DNA of 64,000 nucleotides. Source: Seminavis robusta (Eukaryota > Bacillariophyta > Bacillariophyceae > Naviculales > Naviculaceae). The stretch covers positions 1 through 64,000 of the forward strand of contig CAICTM010000206.1 of the NCBI GenBank assembly GCA_903772945.1, in the 5' to 3' direction. The position numbers and the translations under genes were made by a program. The notes below the pieces were generated by a model that saw only the letters and a program-made list of their open reading frames with translations, ran no database searches and was not told where the DNA came from. Shown here piece after piece: positions 32,886 through 44,198 of the stretch (its first letter is position 1; every line of letters starts with the position of its first letter).

Positions 32886-34223
32886 ATGACGCATTTCATC
32901 AAGAAAGGAAAGACATTCACCCTCCAGAGCAAGGAGGCGCTTGACATTCATGAGACTCTGCCCATCGGAACTTACACCGTCGGCTTTAGCAGCTGTTCCG
33001 GGCAGTTTTACCTAGAAAAAATCGACAACTTTGAAATCAATCACAAGCTCTACGGAGACACCACGAAGCACGCGGAACGCATCATGAACACTTTCCTGGA
33101 TCGAAAGGAAGCATCCACCGGTGTTTTGCTCTCGGGGGAGAAGGGTAGCGGCAAGACATTGCTGGCCAAGATGCTTTCCATCAAAGCCAGGGAGGATGAA
33201 GGAATCCCAACGCTGGTGGTCAACCAAGAGTTTAGCGGAGAAGGTTTCAACACTTTCCTACAAATGATCGAACAGCCCACGGTGGTTCTCTTTGACGAGT
33301 ACGAAAAGGTGTACAAGCCCGGCCAACAGGAAAAACTCCTCACTCTCTTGGACGGTATCTATCCCTCCCAAAAACTATTTTTGCTCACTTGCAATGACAA
33401 GTGGCGTGTGAACGAGAACATGCGAAACCGCCCTGGTCGTATTTACTACACGCTGGACTTTGACGGCCTTGGCCCCAGTTTCATTCGAGACTACTGCAAG
33501 GACAATCTCCAAAACAAGGACAACATTGAAAAGGTGGTGACAATTTCCGGCGTCTTTCGGGCGTTCAACTTTGACATGTTGAAGGGAATGGTGGAAGAAA
33601 TGAATCGATACGATGAAACGCCAGCTCAGGTTCTCAAGTTCCTCAATGCTCGCCCTGGTTAGTACCAATCAGTGTTCTCGTCGCGGGTCTGGTCACTTCT
33701 CCAAAACTCACGTCGCTCCCGTCTCTCTTTCATTATAGCTTTTGAGCTCAAACAGATCTCGTATATGGTCAAACTAAAGGAAGCAGACAAGGAAGGCAAA
33801 ATCTTCTCTGGCCGCAAGGACGGTCTCAACGACTTTAGTGGCAATCCTCTCAAACAGGAGGTCGTCGTTTACTACCAGAAGAAGACTGATGACGCGAAGC
33901 GCCCTCGAAAGCAAGTATTGGAGCGTTTCAACGCCAATGACCTTGTGGGCTTGAACAATGACACGGGAGCCTACATCTTCAAGAACAAGAAGGGCGTCAC
34001 TATCGTCTTGACTCCTCGCAAGACCGAGTTTGAAGTCCAATTCGACAGGCTTCCCGCTCTCCGTACTCCCTACAACAAGAAGCGTGCCGTCAGTCCCACC
34101 GAAGGATCGGATAAGATGATCGAAGATGGCTCTCCAGATGAAGATGAGCATGCTTGGGCTATGGAATCTGCAGAAGACGAAGGTGACTACGGTATGTTCG
34201 ACGACTGTTGCGGTGACTACTGA
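32886..34223 (+). CDS. AAA+ ATPase with acidic C-terminal tail
   Basis: AAA+ ATPase of 418 residues. Exons 32886-33657 and 33739-34223, with an 81-nt GT-AG intron. Start ATG 32886 has an ideal context (cgaccATGa). Walker A GEKGSGKTLLAK lies at about residue 82 and Walker B VVLFDEYEKV at about 135; LTCNDKWRVNENMRNRPGRI holds the sensor 1 Asn and arginine finger-like residues. After a helical lid, the second exon gives a basic-to-acidic tail (SGRKDGLNDFSG...) ending in a very acidic stretch and CCGDY. The ATPase core resembles small single-domain AAA proteins of protists and large DNA viruses. Substrate unknown. No membrane span or signal is visible. Confidence 0.8.
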
Positions 34224-35183
34224 GGGATTCCTGGTCGACGTCATCGGTGCACTAACAGGGCGCCGTGTTGCACCACAGGAGACTACTAGACAAGAAAGTT
34301 GACACGAGCACAAGTACCCAATCAGCTCACCGTTGCATTTGCTTCTAGGTGATGATGTCCCTGTTGTGCGGAGGCGGATCCGTGGCTTGGGCTGTGGAAT
34401 TGGCTGCCGTTGATTTCAGAGACAGTGTCAGCTGAAATCTAGTTGCTAGCAGAGAGAACCTACTAGCTAGTGTCTTAACGTAACCTGTTGCAGGATTTTG
34501 TGTCTCTTATTGGTCTACCTGTCTATTAAAACTACAAGTGCTCTCGGTTCTGCCGTCTCAGCACACCGTGGGCATCTTGGCATCTTCTGCTAGCTAGAAG
34601 GAAGAGGTTGCTTTCTTTGCCCTTCCCCTGGCTGGGCCCTTCACAGAAGTAACATCCAACCCATATCTGCTCGTGTGGCCGTTTCCTCCCGATCCAACAG
34701 AGCTTTGCCAGCATCCAGACTTTCAAGCCAGAGGGGCGAGGTTGCTTTCGGTGCCCTTGCCCTGGATGAACCCGTTATAAACACGTAACATCAGACACTC
34801 TGCCCACCAGCCGTTCCTCCTGATCAAACAGAATTCCTTACTCTAAAACCTCCTTGTCCGACAGAGTCGAGGAGTTTAGCAGCAGCTCTAGCTAGAGGTG
34901 GCCGACTGAACCACAGAGGAACCAAAGCATTCGCATGCAATGGGCAATGGAGCCGAGTTCATTACGAATTCATTGTGGCGCCGGATGAATAGACCACCGC
35001 TTTTATTTGCACAGTGTACTTTTGGCTTGCTAGCTATATCATTGAACATTGGTGGCCATTTTTAACTTACAAGCTGAGGTCACGAACATCTTGGCAGATT
35101 TCCTATCTCTCGTTGCATGCTGCGGACTCGCTCCAAGAGAAACCCCGGGCCATTTTATCCTGGCTAGGCTTGTCACTGGAACC
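34224..35183. other. Intergenic with a 100-bp imperfect direct repeat
   Basis: Nothing coding. Two imperfect copies of a roughly 100-bp block lie at about 34610-34705 and 34738-34835 (shared GAGGTTGCTTTC, TGCCCTT, GTAACATC, CCGTT(T)CCTCC, CAACAGA). Confidence 0.5.
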
Positions 35184-37356
35184 CTACTTGGACAGACAGT
35201 AGTCAGCAGCGTCACCATCACAACACATAGTACAACAAGAGCACTCTACCATGGGATTGCCTGTGCCATCCCTTGGCAAACAGTCAGCTGCCACTTCAAA
35301 TGTGCCCTTGGTAGGGTCTTCCAGAGTGCAGACAGATGATGGCATGGAACCAGAAAGGTCATTCCCATTCACAATAAACTCGCGAAGATTTGTTAGAGCA
35401 GACATCTGTGTTGGGATGGTGCCATGAAACTTGTTGTTGGAAATGTCAAAGTTGTATAGGTTTGACAAAAGCTGCAGTCCAGTGCTGATGGTCCCAGTCA
35501 ACTTGTTGTTGGAAATGTCAAAGATTTCTAGCTTTGTCAAAAGCTGCAGTCCAGTGCTGATGGTCCCAGTCAAGCCACAGTTGGAGGCCTGGAACAAACT
35601 CAAATTGGTACATTTCGCAAAGAGTTCCTCCGGCAGGGAGCCGTCCATGTGGGTCCAACTGATATCAAAGGCTCTGAGAGAGCCTTTCAGGAGTCCCACT
35701 TCGGATGGGATGGTTCCGCTCAAGGGGTTCCCTTTCAAAAAGAAGATGAGATTCGTAAGTCCATGCAATGCTCCGATTTCGGTGGGTAGAGTTCCTGTCA
35801 GCTTATTGTCATTAAAACCAAAAGTGTGGATTGGTTGCCAGTCTGAAAGAGCTCTGTAGGAATGGAACCGGACAAGCTGTTTGAACCAAATCCAAGAATA
35901 TTCCCATCAAAGAGTCCAACTTCTGTGGGCAATGTCCCTGTTAGTGAATTGTTTGCAAAATGCAACACAGAGAGCTTGTTTCCAACAAACAATTCAGACG
36001 GAATACTTCCAGACAGTTGGCAGTGGGCCAGATAAAGTGCAGAAAGGGATAGGAAGCTGCCGTATACGATTGGAACTGTGCCTGTCAGTGGGTTCCCAAA
36101 AAAGTCTAGTAACTCCAGTGCGGGAAGACTTGCAAGTTCTGTGGGCAGAGGGCCATTCAATCCATTAAAACCTGATAATGAACGCAAGCTAAGAATAAGT
36201 ACAAGAATCGTGCATTTTGGTTCTTGTTGTGGTCAACAAAACTAGAAAAGAACTCACTGAGATGAAACTGCGTAATGGTCCTCTCTCCGTCACAAAAAAT
36301 TCCTGCCCATTGACATTCGTGAGCACCTGCAAGCCACCTACTTGCAAATGATCCGGAACTCACGATTTGAATCTCACATGTTTCACCCTGTGCAGTTGTA
36401 GGTGGAGCACAGGCGCGCCAGTCACTCTCCCGGGATGTTTGAAAGTAAGTCAATACCACGATGAACCTCTGAAGAAGATTGTTGGCATCTGGGTCGAGCT
36501 GCAGGGGATCTGCAAACACAATCCAATCAAGAGCTCTGAACTTTGGCTCGGTGGGTTCTGGCTCATCAGTTTTGGGAAAATAGTCAGGTCCAAAAGCCTC
36601 TTCAATTATGTTTTGAATGTCCTCCAAAACAAAATATCGAAAGGAAGTGGGAGCCTGAGTCTCCACATCAACTCCTTTGTTGCTGCAGAGACCAGCTCCG
36701 CAGATGGAACCAACAGTCACTCCAACAATGAGAAGGCTACCTATGAGCACAGAGATCATGAGAGTCATAGAGGTTGATCCGTCATTATCATGCAAAATAA
36801 TGCTGGGCCTAGCAATCTGCGCAGGTTCTTGACTTTCTCTCACCCGGTTCGCCACTGCCAATCCACTATTGTTGTCTGTGGGAGTTGTGGCTTGGTCATC
36901 TGCTGTACTTTCATTGCCTGAATTCCTGGGGGCCACTGCATACGCTCCTGGATGCGTAGTAGTCGCATTGGACTGATTTTGTACACAACTCAACCTTGGC
37001 TGTGGGAGAGCAAGCTCGTCCTCTAGACCAGCTTCTGCTGAAGGAGTTTCGCTGGTAACTTGAGGATGATTCTTTATTTGATCTTGTACTAGCTTCGAAA
37101 TAATGACATCATTTTCCTTTTCTTCTTCTTTGATGTCCTCTCCCATGGAGATGTCCCCTGTTGTGCTGGGATGATGCTGCGGGAACTGGAACCCAATTTC
37201 CTCTCCCTTTGATTGCTCATCACTTCTCTGTCTTGCTTCCAATTCAAACTTTTCCAGCTTTCTGAGCTCCGCCTCTCTATTGTCCCCCCGGCTTCTAGCA
37301 GCCACTATATCCATCAACTCTTCCTCATCATCCATTTCGGCTGCAGAAGGTTCCAT
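35184..37356 (-). CDS. Membrane-anchored LRR protein 2, with a frameshift
   Basis: Second LRR protein, only distantly like genes 1 and 3. ATG 37356 opens an acidic/Gln-rich cytoplasmic region, a membrane span (LMISVLIGSLLIVGVTVGSI, about residues 195-215) and an outer cap with Cys pairs (WRACAPPTTAQGETC, HECQWAGIFCDGE). Exon 1 ends at 36258; an 86-nt intron (36257-36172) leads to LRRs (FNGLNGPLPTELASLPALEL). Near 35840-35850 the frame changes by one base between ...IPTELFQ and DWQPIHTFGFNDNKLTG, after which LRRs continue (IFDISNNKLTGTIS repeated) to a Cys-rich end (CSCCTMCCDGDAADYC). The break is either a real lesion or a base error. Probable role: surface recognition. Confidence 0.75.
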
Positions 37357-38285
37357 ACTTGCCCAATGCCCAGCAACCTTCCTGTATTGAGGGTTGGGTG
37401 AGGCTCGGTTTTCTGCCGTTTTAGAGGGTACTGCAGTTGTTCAGTTGTATGGTGTACAGTCGTAGGATCCTGAAGGCTTGAGGCTTGGCGAGTCACGCAG
37501 CTTGGCTGAAAAAAGTCTGTGCAGTCGTGCAGTCACACAATTATTTCGTGAACTTGAGTTGAAGTTGTTAAATCCTTGAATATTCTTCAGTACCGTTTTG
37601 GTACTAACGTCCAACACCGTTCCAGTACTGTTAATTATTGGATCATACCCCCTGTGGCCAAGCCTGATCAGGCCTATTAATAGGATCAAGTTCTGGCAGT
37701 TTCAGGATCCGTAAATTGTTTGCTCTCACATTTCAAGGGATTTCCCATGTACCAGGTACCAGTACCTGGTACTAGCTAGTACCAAGTACATGGTCGAGTC
37801 GAGTCGAGTCATTGAAATTCGAACTTGAGCTTCCATAGCGGTACAGTGTACGTGGTACGTGGTGCCATACGAGTGATTGATCCGCACGAGTTATCTGCAC
37901 GAGTTACTATTTTAAAATAGTACCTTCACGGAGAGCTCACCAAAGAGGATCCAAGGCTCCAATGGAGAATCGTATGATATCTTCAGAACCCTGTTGGAAG
38001 CTGGACCAAGTGGGGAACAAGAGAATCCACAGCCGACGGTTCTAACCATGACATCATGGATCGGCCCCATGGGATGAGACGAGTACAAATGCCACGATGC
38101 TCTGGTGGATCCTCCCCTCCATTTCTGCCTTCTGGCGTTTCCACTTTGGGGATCTGAGATCCGAGACGACAGCCCAAACGTGACTTGTTGATGTCTCTGT
38201 GGCTCGTGCGATCTCCTTCGGATTTTGATGACAAAATGAAGTTGGGCGACTCCTGGAAGTCTCTTGTCATGTTACTCTATCGTCG
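37357..38285. other. Intergenic with a 49-bp foldback
   Basis: No supported gene. The segment 37747-37795 is a near-palindrome (CCATGTACCAGGTACC ... TAGTACCAAGTACATGG) with CTAGCTAG near its middle. Confidence 0.5.
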
Positions 38286-38513
38286 ATGCAAAAAGCGCAA
38301 TCAAAAGATGACGGCTTTGAAATCGTCCCCCGTTGGATGCACCGATATCACCCCTCCCGTGGGCTGCATTGGCCTGAAGAAGTGGTACAACGAGTTGCGG
38401 AAAGGTTTCTTCCTTTCTTTCAACCACCTGATGGAGGTGACGATGGCTGGGAGAAACCTGGCGAAGATAACTATGTTGTTGACGCCAACGCCGAAAATAC
38501 AAGTGTCGCATGA
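38286..38513 (+). CDS. Possible small protein, 75 aa
   Basis: Open frame MQKAQSKDDGFEIVPRWMHR ... RFLPFFQPPDGGDDGWEKPG ... ENTSVA. Composition and periodic charged residues look coding, and the frame is already open from about 38232, so it may be an exon of a longer gene. No family recognised. Confidence 0.35.
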   Translation: MQKAQSKDDGFEIVPRWMHRYHPSRGLHWPEEVVQRVAERFLPFFQPPDGGDDGWEKPGEDNYVVDANAENTSVA

Positions 38514-38617
38514 ATTCGTGGTCTTCGTGGTCTTTGCGTGCTGCCAGTCAGTAAACAACAATCAATCGGTCAAACTAAGCAAAGGACAATCTACACCCAA
38601 CTTTAGCCGTGTGCAGC

Positions 38618-39454
38618 TTATTCGAATTCCTCCCCATAAACACAAGCACCCAACATTCGTCTAAGGAGAAGCGATGGCAAAATAAAGAGGAAGAGGAATT
38701 TGAATTTCTCTTCCTCTTCTTCCTCATGTTCAAAGGTTGTGTACTCTTCTTCCTCCTCTTCAAAGGTCGAGTCCTCTTCTTCCTCCTGTTCAAAGGTCGA
38801 GTACTCTTCTTCCTCCTGCTCAAGGCCCGGGTACTCTACTTTCTCCTGTTCAAGGCTTGGGTACTCTAGAACGTACTTGTAATAAGCCTCAGGATCCACT
38901 AGATCGCTGCAGATCCAATCCTCTCGGTACGGATCACCGAGAACGTAGCACGTATTGCCATTGTCTTGAGGCGTGTCGAGACTCTCCAAGATGCTCCTTG
39001 CTTCCGAATATGGTACCACCTGAACTTTTTCCATTTCCAGCAGTATATCCTGAATGTGTTTGTCTCCGCCATCTGCTTCCCCGTCTGCGTATCGCAACGA
39101 ATTGTATGCAAACAGCATCCTGTTGTTCATCGTGAGCCACTGTCCGCTTGGAGCTTGCGTAACGTGGAGCTTCCACTCTTCTCTGATGTTACCATAAGAA
39201 ACGTCACTTCCATCATGAAATGCTCCATGGATATGCTCCCGTGTATAGAACACCGCACTGAGGCTGAAATGAGCTCCAGCGCGCTGATAGTCACATCCCC
39301 GCTTCATGACCACTCCCAAGAAAGGTTCTCCGTTTTCCTTCTTGGTCTCAAACCGCTCTCCCCTGCTCAAAGAACCACTTAGCGTCAACAGCATCTTGCT
39401 TCTGCTTCCTCCCTGTGTTTTATTGCATCCATACTGCTGTGAAGCATCTTCCAT
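38618..39454 (-). CDS. Acidic Glu-rich repeat protein, 278 aa
   Basis: Starts at ATG 39454 (MEDASQQYGCNKTQGG); an earlier start is not available as ATG, so an upstream exon is possible. The N-terminal two thirds are mixed and globular-looking (GVVMKRGCDYQRAGAHFSL, YREDWICSDLVDPEAYY). Residues about 200-255 are tandem acidic units of the form YSTFEQEEEE, decreasing in regularity, followed by a hydrophobic FKFLFLFILPSLLL that could be a C-terminal membrane anchor. No family recognised. Confidence 0.5.
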   Translation of the reverse strand: MEDASQQYGCNKTQGGSRSKMLLTLSGSLSRGERFETKKENGEPFLGVVMKRGCDYQRAGAHFSLSAVFYTREHIHGAFHDGSDVSYGNIREEWKLHVTQAPSGQWLTMNNRMLFAYNSLRYADGEADGGDKHIQDILLEMEKVQVVPYSEARSILESLDTPQDNGNTCYVLGDPYREDWICSDLVDPEAYYKYVLEYPSLEQEKVEYPGLEQEEEEYSTFEQEEEEDSTFEEEEEEYTTFEHEEEEEEKFKFLFLFILPSLLLRRMLGACVYGEEFE

Positions 39455-40269
39455 CCCATGTGCCCTGCCATGTGTCCAGCCATGTGGGGATACCGTTGTG
39501 TTCACAGAAAACACTTCAACGAAAACCTGAAAGTTCCGCAACGCCACGAGCACTTTAGCTGGCTTTATGATTTGCCGCCCGGGACGCCGCAGTCAGTGCA
39601 CAGCTCCACCGAGAGGAGGTACAGTAAAAGTACCGGTACCAGCACCGCTCTAGCTAGCTAGCTAGCTAGATATCAAGGAATATTGGCACAGTTTGGGGTC
39701 TACAGTAGCTCTCTGCATGCTTCCGGTTGCAATAATAATCCACCTACTCTAAACCCCATTGATGTTGCGAGCATCTTGTACAAGAGAAGTTGCTGCGGGT
39801 TCGATATGGTGGGGATGTGGGGATGGGTTTCGGATAGCAGTGGAGGGCAGGATGCAAGAGTGATGAGCGGAACGACCGACTCCTGCAAAACCAAAGAAGG
39901 AGAGAGTTGCATGTTGCGTTGCCTGGCTGTTCCAAGTGCCATGTGCAATAATAGTTGTGCTTGACGTGTGATTGACGGCTTCTGGCACTGGTACCCAGCA
40001 GTCTCGGTTCGATTCAGAAATACGTGTACGGGTTTGCTCAATCCGTGGCAGAGGAGGCATCCTTTCTCATGTTCCCATTTCAGCCCTTCTAAATTGCACT
40101 GGACTACATGTATATCCACATTGCAAGGGAAACTATTGTCAACATCCGAGATCAACGACTTCCATGAAGCGCCTAGCTCCAGCATCAGCATCAGTTGCCA
40201 AGTTGCAGATGCAAACTGACACTTGGGTCAGCATTCAAAGCTCAGCAGCAGGGATGACCCAATTAACAG
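39455..40269. other. Intergenic; weak minus-strand frame
   Basis: A 163-codon minus-strand frame (39700-40191) has no recognisable domain and an unconvincing composition; I do not call it a gene. A run of CTAGCTAGCTAG lies at about 39650-39668. Confidence 0.35.
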
Positions 40270-40665
40270 TAAAAGGGATGGCTACGATGTGTTAGAAGGG
40301 ACTACGACTGTACATGTAGGGGCGAATCGTGTGGTCAGTTGTGAGCAAAGATCGAGGGGCCAGAGAATGAAAACCAATGAGCAGGCCAACAGAAGGAGAT
40401 GTCAGGCAGGGGAGGACAGAGGAAACTGAGCTAAGGGAGGTCGAGGGCAGGGACCACCTAAAGGTAAAGTTGGAGGACGCCATGGTCATCCCAGTGCCCT
40501 GAGCCTTGAGCTCATTCCAGTCTCTGGAACACAAGAGGTTTCGGCATCCTCCTCTAATCCAACCCTACTAAAATAAATACCAGTAACCAGTTAACCAACT
40601 AAAAAGGTAGTTGGGGTAAACATAGAGTTAAAGTTATATTTTACTCTGAATGTTTGTATATGATA
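40270..40665 (-). repeat. Retroelement coding fragment, copy 2 of 4
   Basis: Shares GGCTACGATGTG, AATGAAAACCAATGAGCAGGC and CTCTTGTGTTCC with the copy near 57.06-57.33 kb, same orientation. Its far end (about 40610-40660, reverse strand CAGAGTAAAATATAACTTTA) matches the start of the copy at 61.07 kb. The middle part present in the other copies is missing. Confidence 0.6.
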
Positions 40666-41341
40666 TATAATTTACCGCATCTATCTGATTTCCAAAGTTG
40701 TGCTGATTGCTATTGAGTATAGTGCATACCAGTACTGTACGACTGTACGGCTCTCCCGTAGGGTTTTCTCGAGTTCGGAAATCAGAGCGTCTGCATCTGG
40801 GGTCTGGCGGACGTTGCAAAATTTGCTTGCTTTGCAGCTTTTTCTAAATAATAGAATTCTATTTTTAAGATTTTTTAAAAGGCTACTCTGAGTACGACTG
40901 TCTGCTTTAGCATAAGTTCCAAGTAAGTGCAATAATTGTGGCTCTTGAAGTGTGATTGATGCTACATATGCCCTCACCTACTTGTGTACCGTAACTGCTC
41001 TGCGCTACAGTACTCAGTATGGAGAAAGCTGTACATGTAACATGTACTGAGTAACATGTACCGGTACCTGGTATGCAATATTCCAGAGTTCGCAGAGCTG
41101 TTCGCATTCAACTGGGCGGTGCATGCCACATGCCATATCGATCGAGGCGCGGAAGCATTCACTATTAGCTATGATAGCTACTACTAGGAGTAGTCTAGCT
41201 AGTATCGGTACTCCAAACGTCAAGCTGGGCGGCAAAAGGAGGCAGGGGTCGAACTGCTGCCATAAACCACAGGAGGAAAACAACAATTAGTATTTATTTT
41301 GTCCTGATTTAAAGCTCACTCTTCCAGCCGACAACACAAAC
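40666..41341. other. Intergenic; weak coding-like stretch
   Basis: A minus-strand stretch near 40760-40850 reads KFCNVRQTPDADALISELEK, which looks protein-like, but no start, splice sites or homologous copy could be placed around it. Otherwise nothing is recognised. Confidence 0.3.
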
Positions 41342-44198
41342 ATGATGCGAATTGCCACAACTTTGTGTTGTCTTTGCTTCTTGGCAACAACCCGTGCCTC
41401 TTCATCCTTTCCTCCCATGGAACGTTCTGTTGAGATTGATGGCAATGGATGCAGCGACATCAGGTGGACAGTGGATAAGGAAGCCATGACTCTACGAATT
41501 GCCTTCAAGAGTTCTGTTGATGCCGAATGGGTTGGCCTTGGGATTGCTGAGTTTGGTACCATGAAAGGAGCCGACATCATGTTGGTCAAGATGATTGACA
41601 ACGGAACTGATGAACCAGCCTTCCAGGCAGAAGATCTCATCTCAACTGACTTTGTCAAACCAAGAAAGGACTTTCTCATGAATGTGGATCTGCTCCATGC
41701 TGAGCTTGATGAGGATGGTCGGATACATGCTTTGGTGGAACGCCCGTTGGATTCCTGTGATGATGATGACATTGCAGTTGAAGCATTCCAACAGTCCATT
41801 GTCTGTGCTTCGGGGTACCTAGACAACGACAATGAGATTATCTACCATGGACCAACAGATCGATCTGCTACCACTGTTAACTTCTTGATTGACGAAGATT
41901 TATTGTACGGAAAAATTGGCTTCTCGAACCACTCTAATGAGGAGCGTGAGAAGACATTGCTGGATAAAGATGGCCTCGTAACTTTATGGGAAACTGGTTC
42001 TGGCGCACAAGATCGTGTTGCGATTGATATCCAGCTGCCCAATGTCACTCTACCACAAGACAAGGTAACATCCTTTGCCTGTGTGGCATTCCGTCTTCCT
42101 CCTGAAATTCCAGTAAGAGTGGTTGCAGCCGAAACAGTTTGGGGTGATGGACTGATCCATAGCGCCTCAGGTGAGCGCCCGTCCTACATTCACCACCAGA
42201 CAATCTATCATTGTGGAGGAGATCTAGACAGTGAATCCATTGTGGAAGGTCAACTATTTGAATGTCAGCATGAAATGCCCCCCTGTCCGGTAGTCCTTGG
42301 CATTGCAACATCTCCTCGCGCTAAAGGTCCACCTGGCCTTCACATTCCTCTGGATCCGGGGTGAGTGAGACACATGAACCTCACAGGTATGCATTCAGAA
42401 TGTATCTAACAAAGCCCCCTTTGTTGTTGTATTTGTTCAGAACCTACATTCTGCAGGTGCACTATGAGAATGCAGCACAAGCTCCCATTGTTGATGATCG
42501 GGCAGGACTGAGACTGTGGGCTGAGCCGCCTTCCTTGCCAACATCAACTAATCCTTCTTCTTTGGTATCGCTGGAGGCCTACCTAGACACCATCCACATC
42601 CCTGCAGACCTGGAGCAGAAGGAGTATGCAGTCCACTACCAGATTTCTGCCGAGGCATCAAAAGCTACCCTCCCACGCAGTGGTGTGCAAGTCTTCACGA
42701 ACCTGCTCCACATGCATGATAGAGGACTCCGTGGCCAACTCCAATTGATCCGCGATGGAGTGCATGTACAGGACATTATTAATACAATCAGCTTTGACAA
42801 GAAAAGTCCGCAGCCAAACTTCAGAATGTGGAAATATTTACCCGGTGATGCTCTGGTCATGACTTGTGTGTACAAGCCACAAAAGGAGGTGGACACATAT
42901 GGTGGAATCGCTGCAACTTCAGAAATGTGTAACGCCCTCCTTGGAATTGCTCCACCCGTCCCAGGATTTGTCCGTGCTCTGGGTATTTTGACGCCAGCTG
43001 ATCAACCGTTTGGCAAGAGCCATGTCAGCTCCAGGTTTGGATATGAGAGATCCCAGAATGCAACATATACTCCAACATACAAAGAAACAACAGACTTCAA
43101 GCCCCTTGTTGATCATCATAAGGCATTATGTGCATTGGTGGTCCGCGATGCGCTGTACACACCCCCAATTCGCATTACAGATCCTGGCATCAATGTTGCC
43201 ATGTTTCAGCTTCTTGTCTTTGCCTTCATTTTCGTGGTCTCATCACAGTGGAAGGCCATCAAGGAAATGAAATGTGAAAGAACCAAGCGCAACACAGTCT
43301 GTTATGTGCTTGAGCTGGTGTACTGCACTGTGGCTCTTCCTTTTCTGATTGTTGATTACATTGATCTCATGAAGAATGATCAGTATGTGGACACAGTGAA
43401 TGCAAACCTTTACATTCCCACCCGTGCAATTGGGGTTGGGCTGATCTTTCTTTACCTGGCAGAGCTGTTCTACAAGCAGGGAGTCCGATCTGACTTAATT
43501 CTGCACCATGTAGTTTCAATCTTCATGGCTTCGCTGTGCTTTGTTTCTGGTAAGCGCATCAAAATTCTCACAGCTATAGTCTGGTGTTACCATTCTCACT
43601 TTGCTTTCTTACACTCCCAGGAATTGCAACATTTTCGGTTAAATTTGCCACCAAGCTAGGAGCAACTCTTACCCTCATGGCAGCTACTGAACAACCAATG
43701 TACCTTGCATTGGTGCTCAAGAACTTTGGCTATGCTACCCGTTGGTGGTGGCCGAAACTCTGTTACTTTGCTGCAGTTTATAATGCCATTACCAAGGTCA
43801 TTCTGATCATCCTCTTTGCCTACATCCTTGCAGTCTCCTACCAAGGAATTGATGTATCGTGGGAGATTGGAACTTGGAGTTTTTCGAGCTGGCTGCAAGC
43901 TCCAAGTTGGATTAATGCTGAAGTTGTCACTGCCATCATGTCAGTTCTATTGGTTGTTCTGGCCTTGGCACAGCTATTTCTTGGCAGAATTCTCTTTGCC
44001 CTTGCTTCCAAGTATCGACAAAAAGTGCAAGGGAAAGACGATGTTAGTAATACCGCCCAAGCAGAGACTGAGGTCCCGGCGGAAGCTGAGGCTGATGCTG
44101 AGGCAACTGCTTCCAGCCCCTTTTCCAAGATTGTTGAAGCTACCAGTGGGTTTTTCAGTTATGATGCTGACAGGTGGCCTGAAGACATTTACATTTAA
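41342..44198 (+). CDS. DOMON / copper monooxygenase / TLC-like fusion protein
   Basis: Large secretory-pathway protein of 901 residues. Exons 41342-42360, 42441-43549 and 43621-44198; introns 80 and 71 nt, GT-AG. After a signal peptide (MMRIATTLCCLCFLATTRA) come a DOMON domain (about 25-160) and a copper type II ascorbate-dependent monooxygenase domain (about 205-560) like dopamine beta- and peptidylglycine monooxygenases. All copper ligands expected in the family are visible: HH in SYIHHQTIYHC, His in ILQVHYENA, H.H in LLHMHDRG and Met in TSEMC. The C-terminal third has about seven membrane spans with SDLILHHVVSIFMASL and AATEQPMYLALVLKNF, resembling a TLC (TRAM/LAG1/CLN8) domain. Substrate unknown; hydroxylation of a small molecule or lipid is possible. 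Confidence 0.85.

Noticed and set aside
38185-38664. 159-codon plus-strand frame
   Set aside because: No ATG at its start and less protein-like than the overlapping frame at 38286-38513, which was kept at low confidence.
39700-40191. 163-codon minus-strand frame
   Set aside because: No recognisable domain, ordinary composition for a chance frame and no sign of a neighbouring exon.
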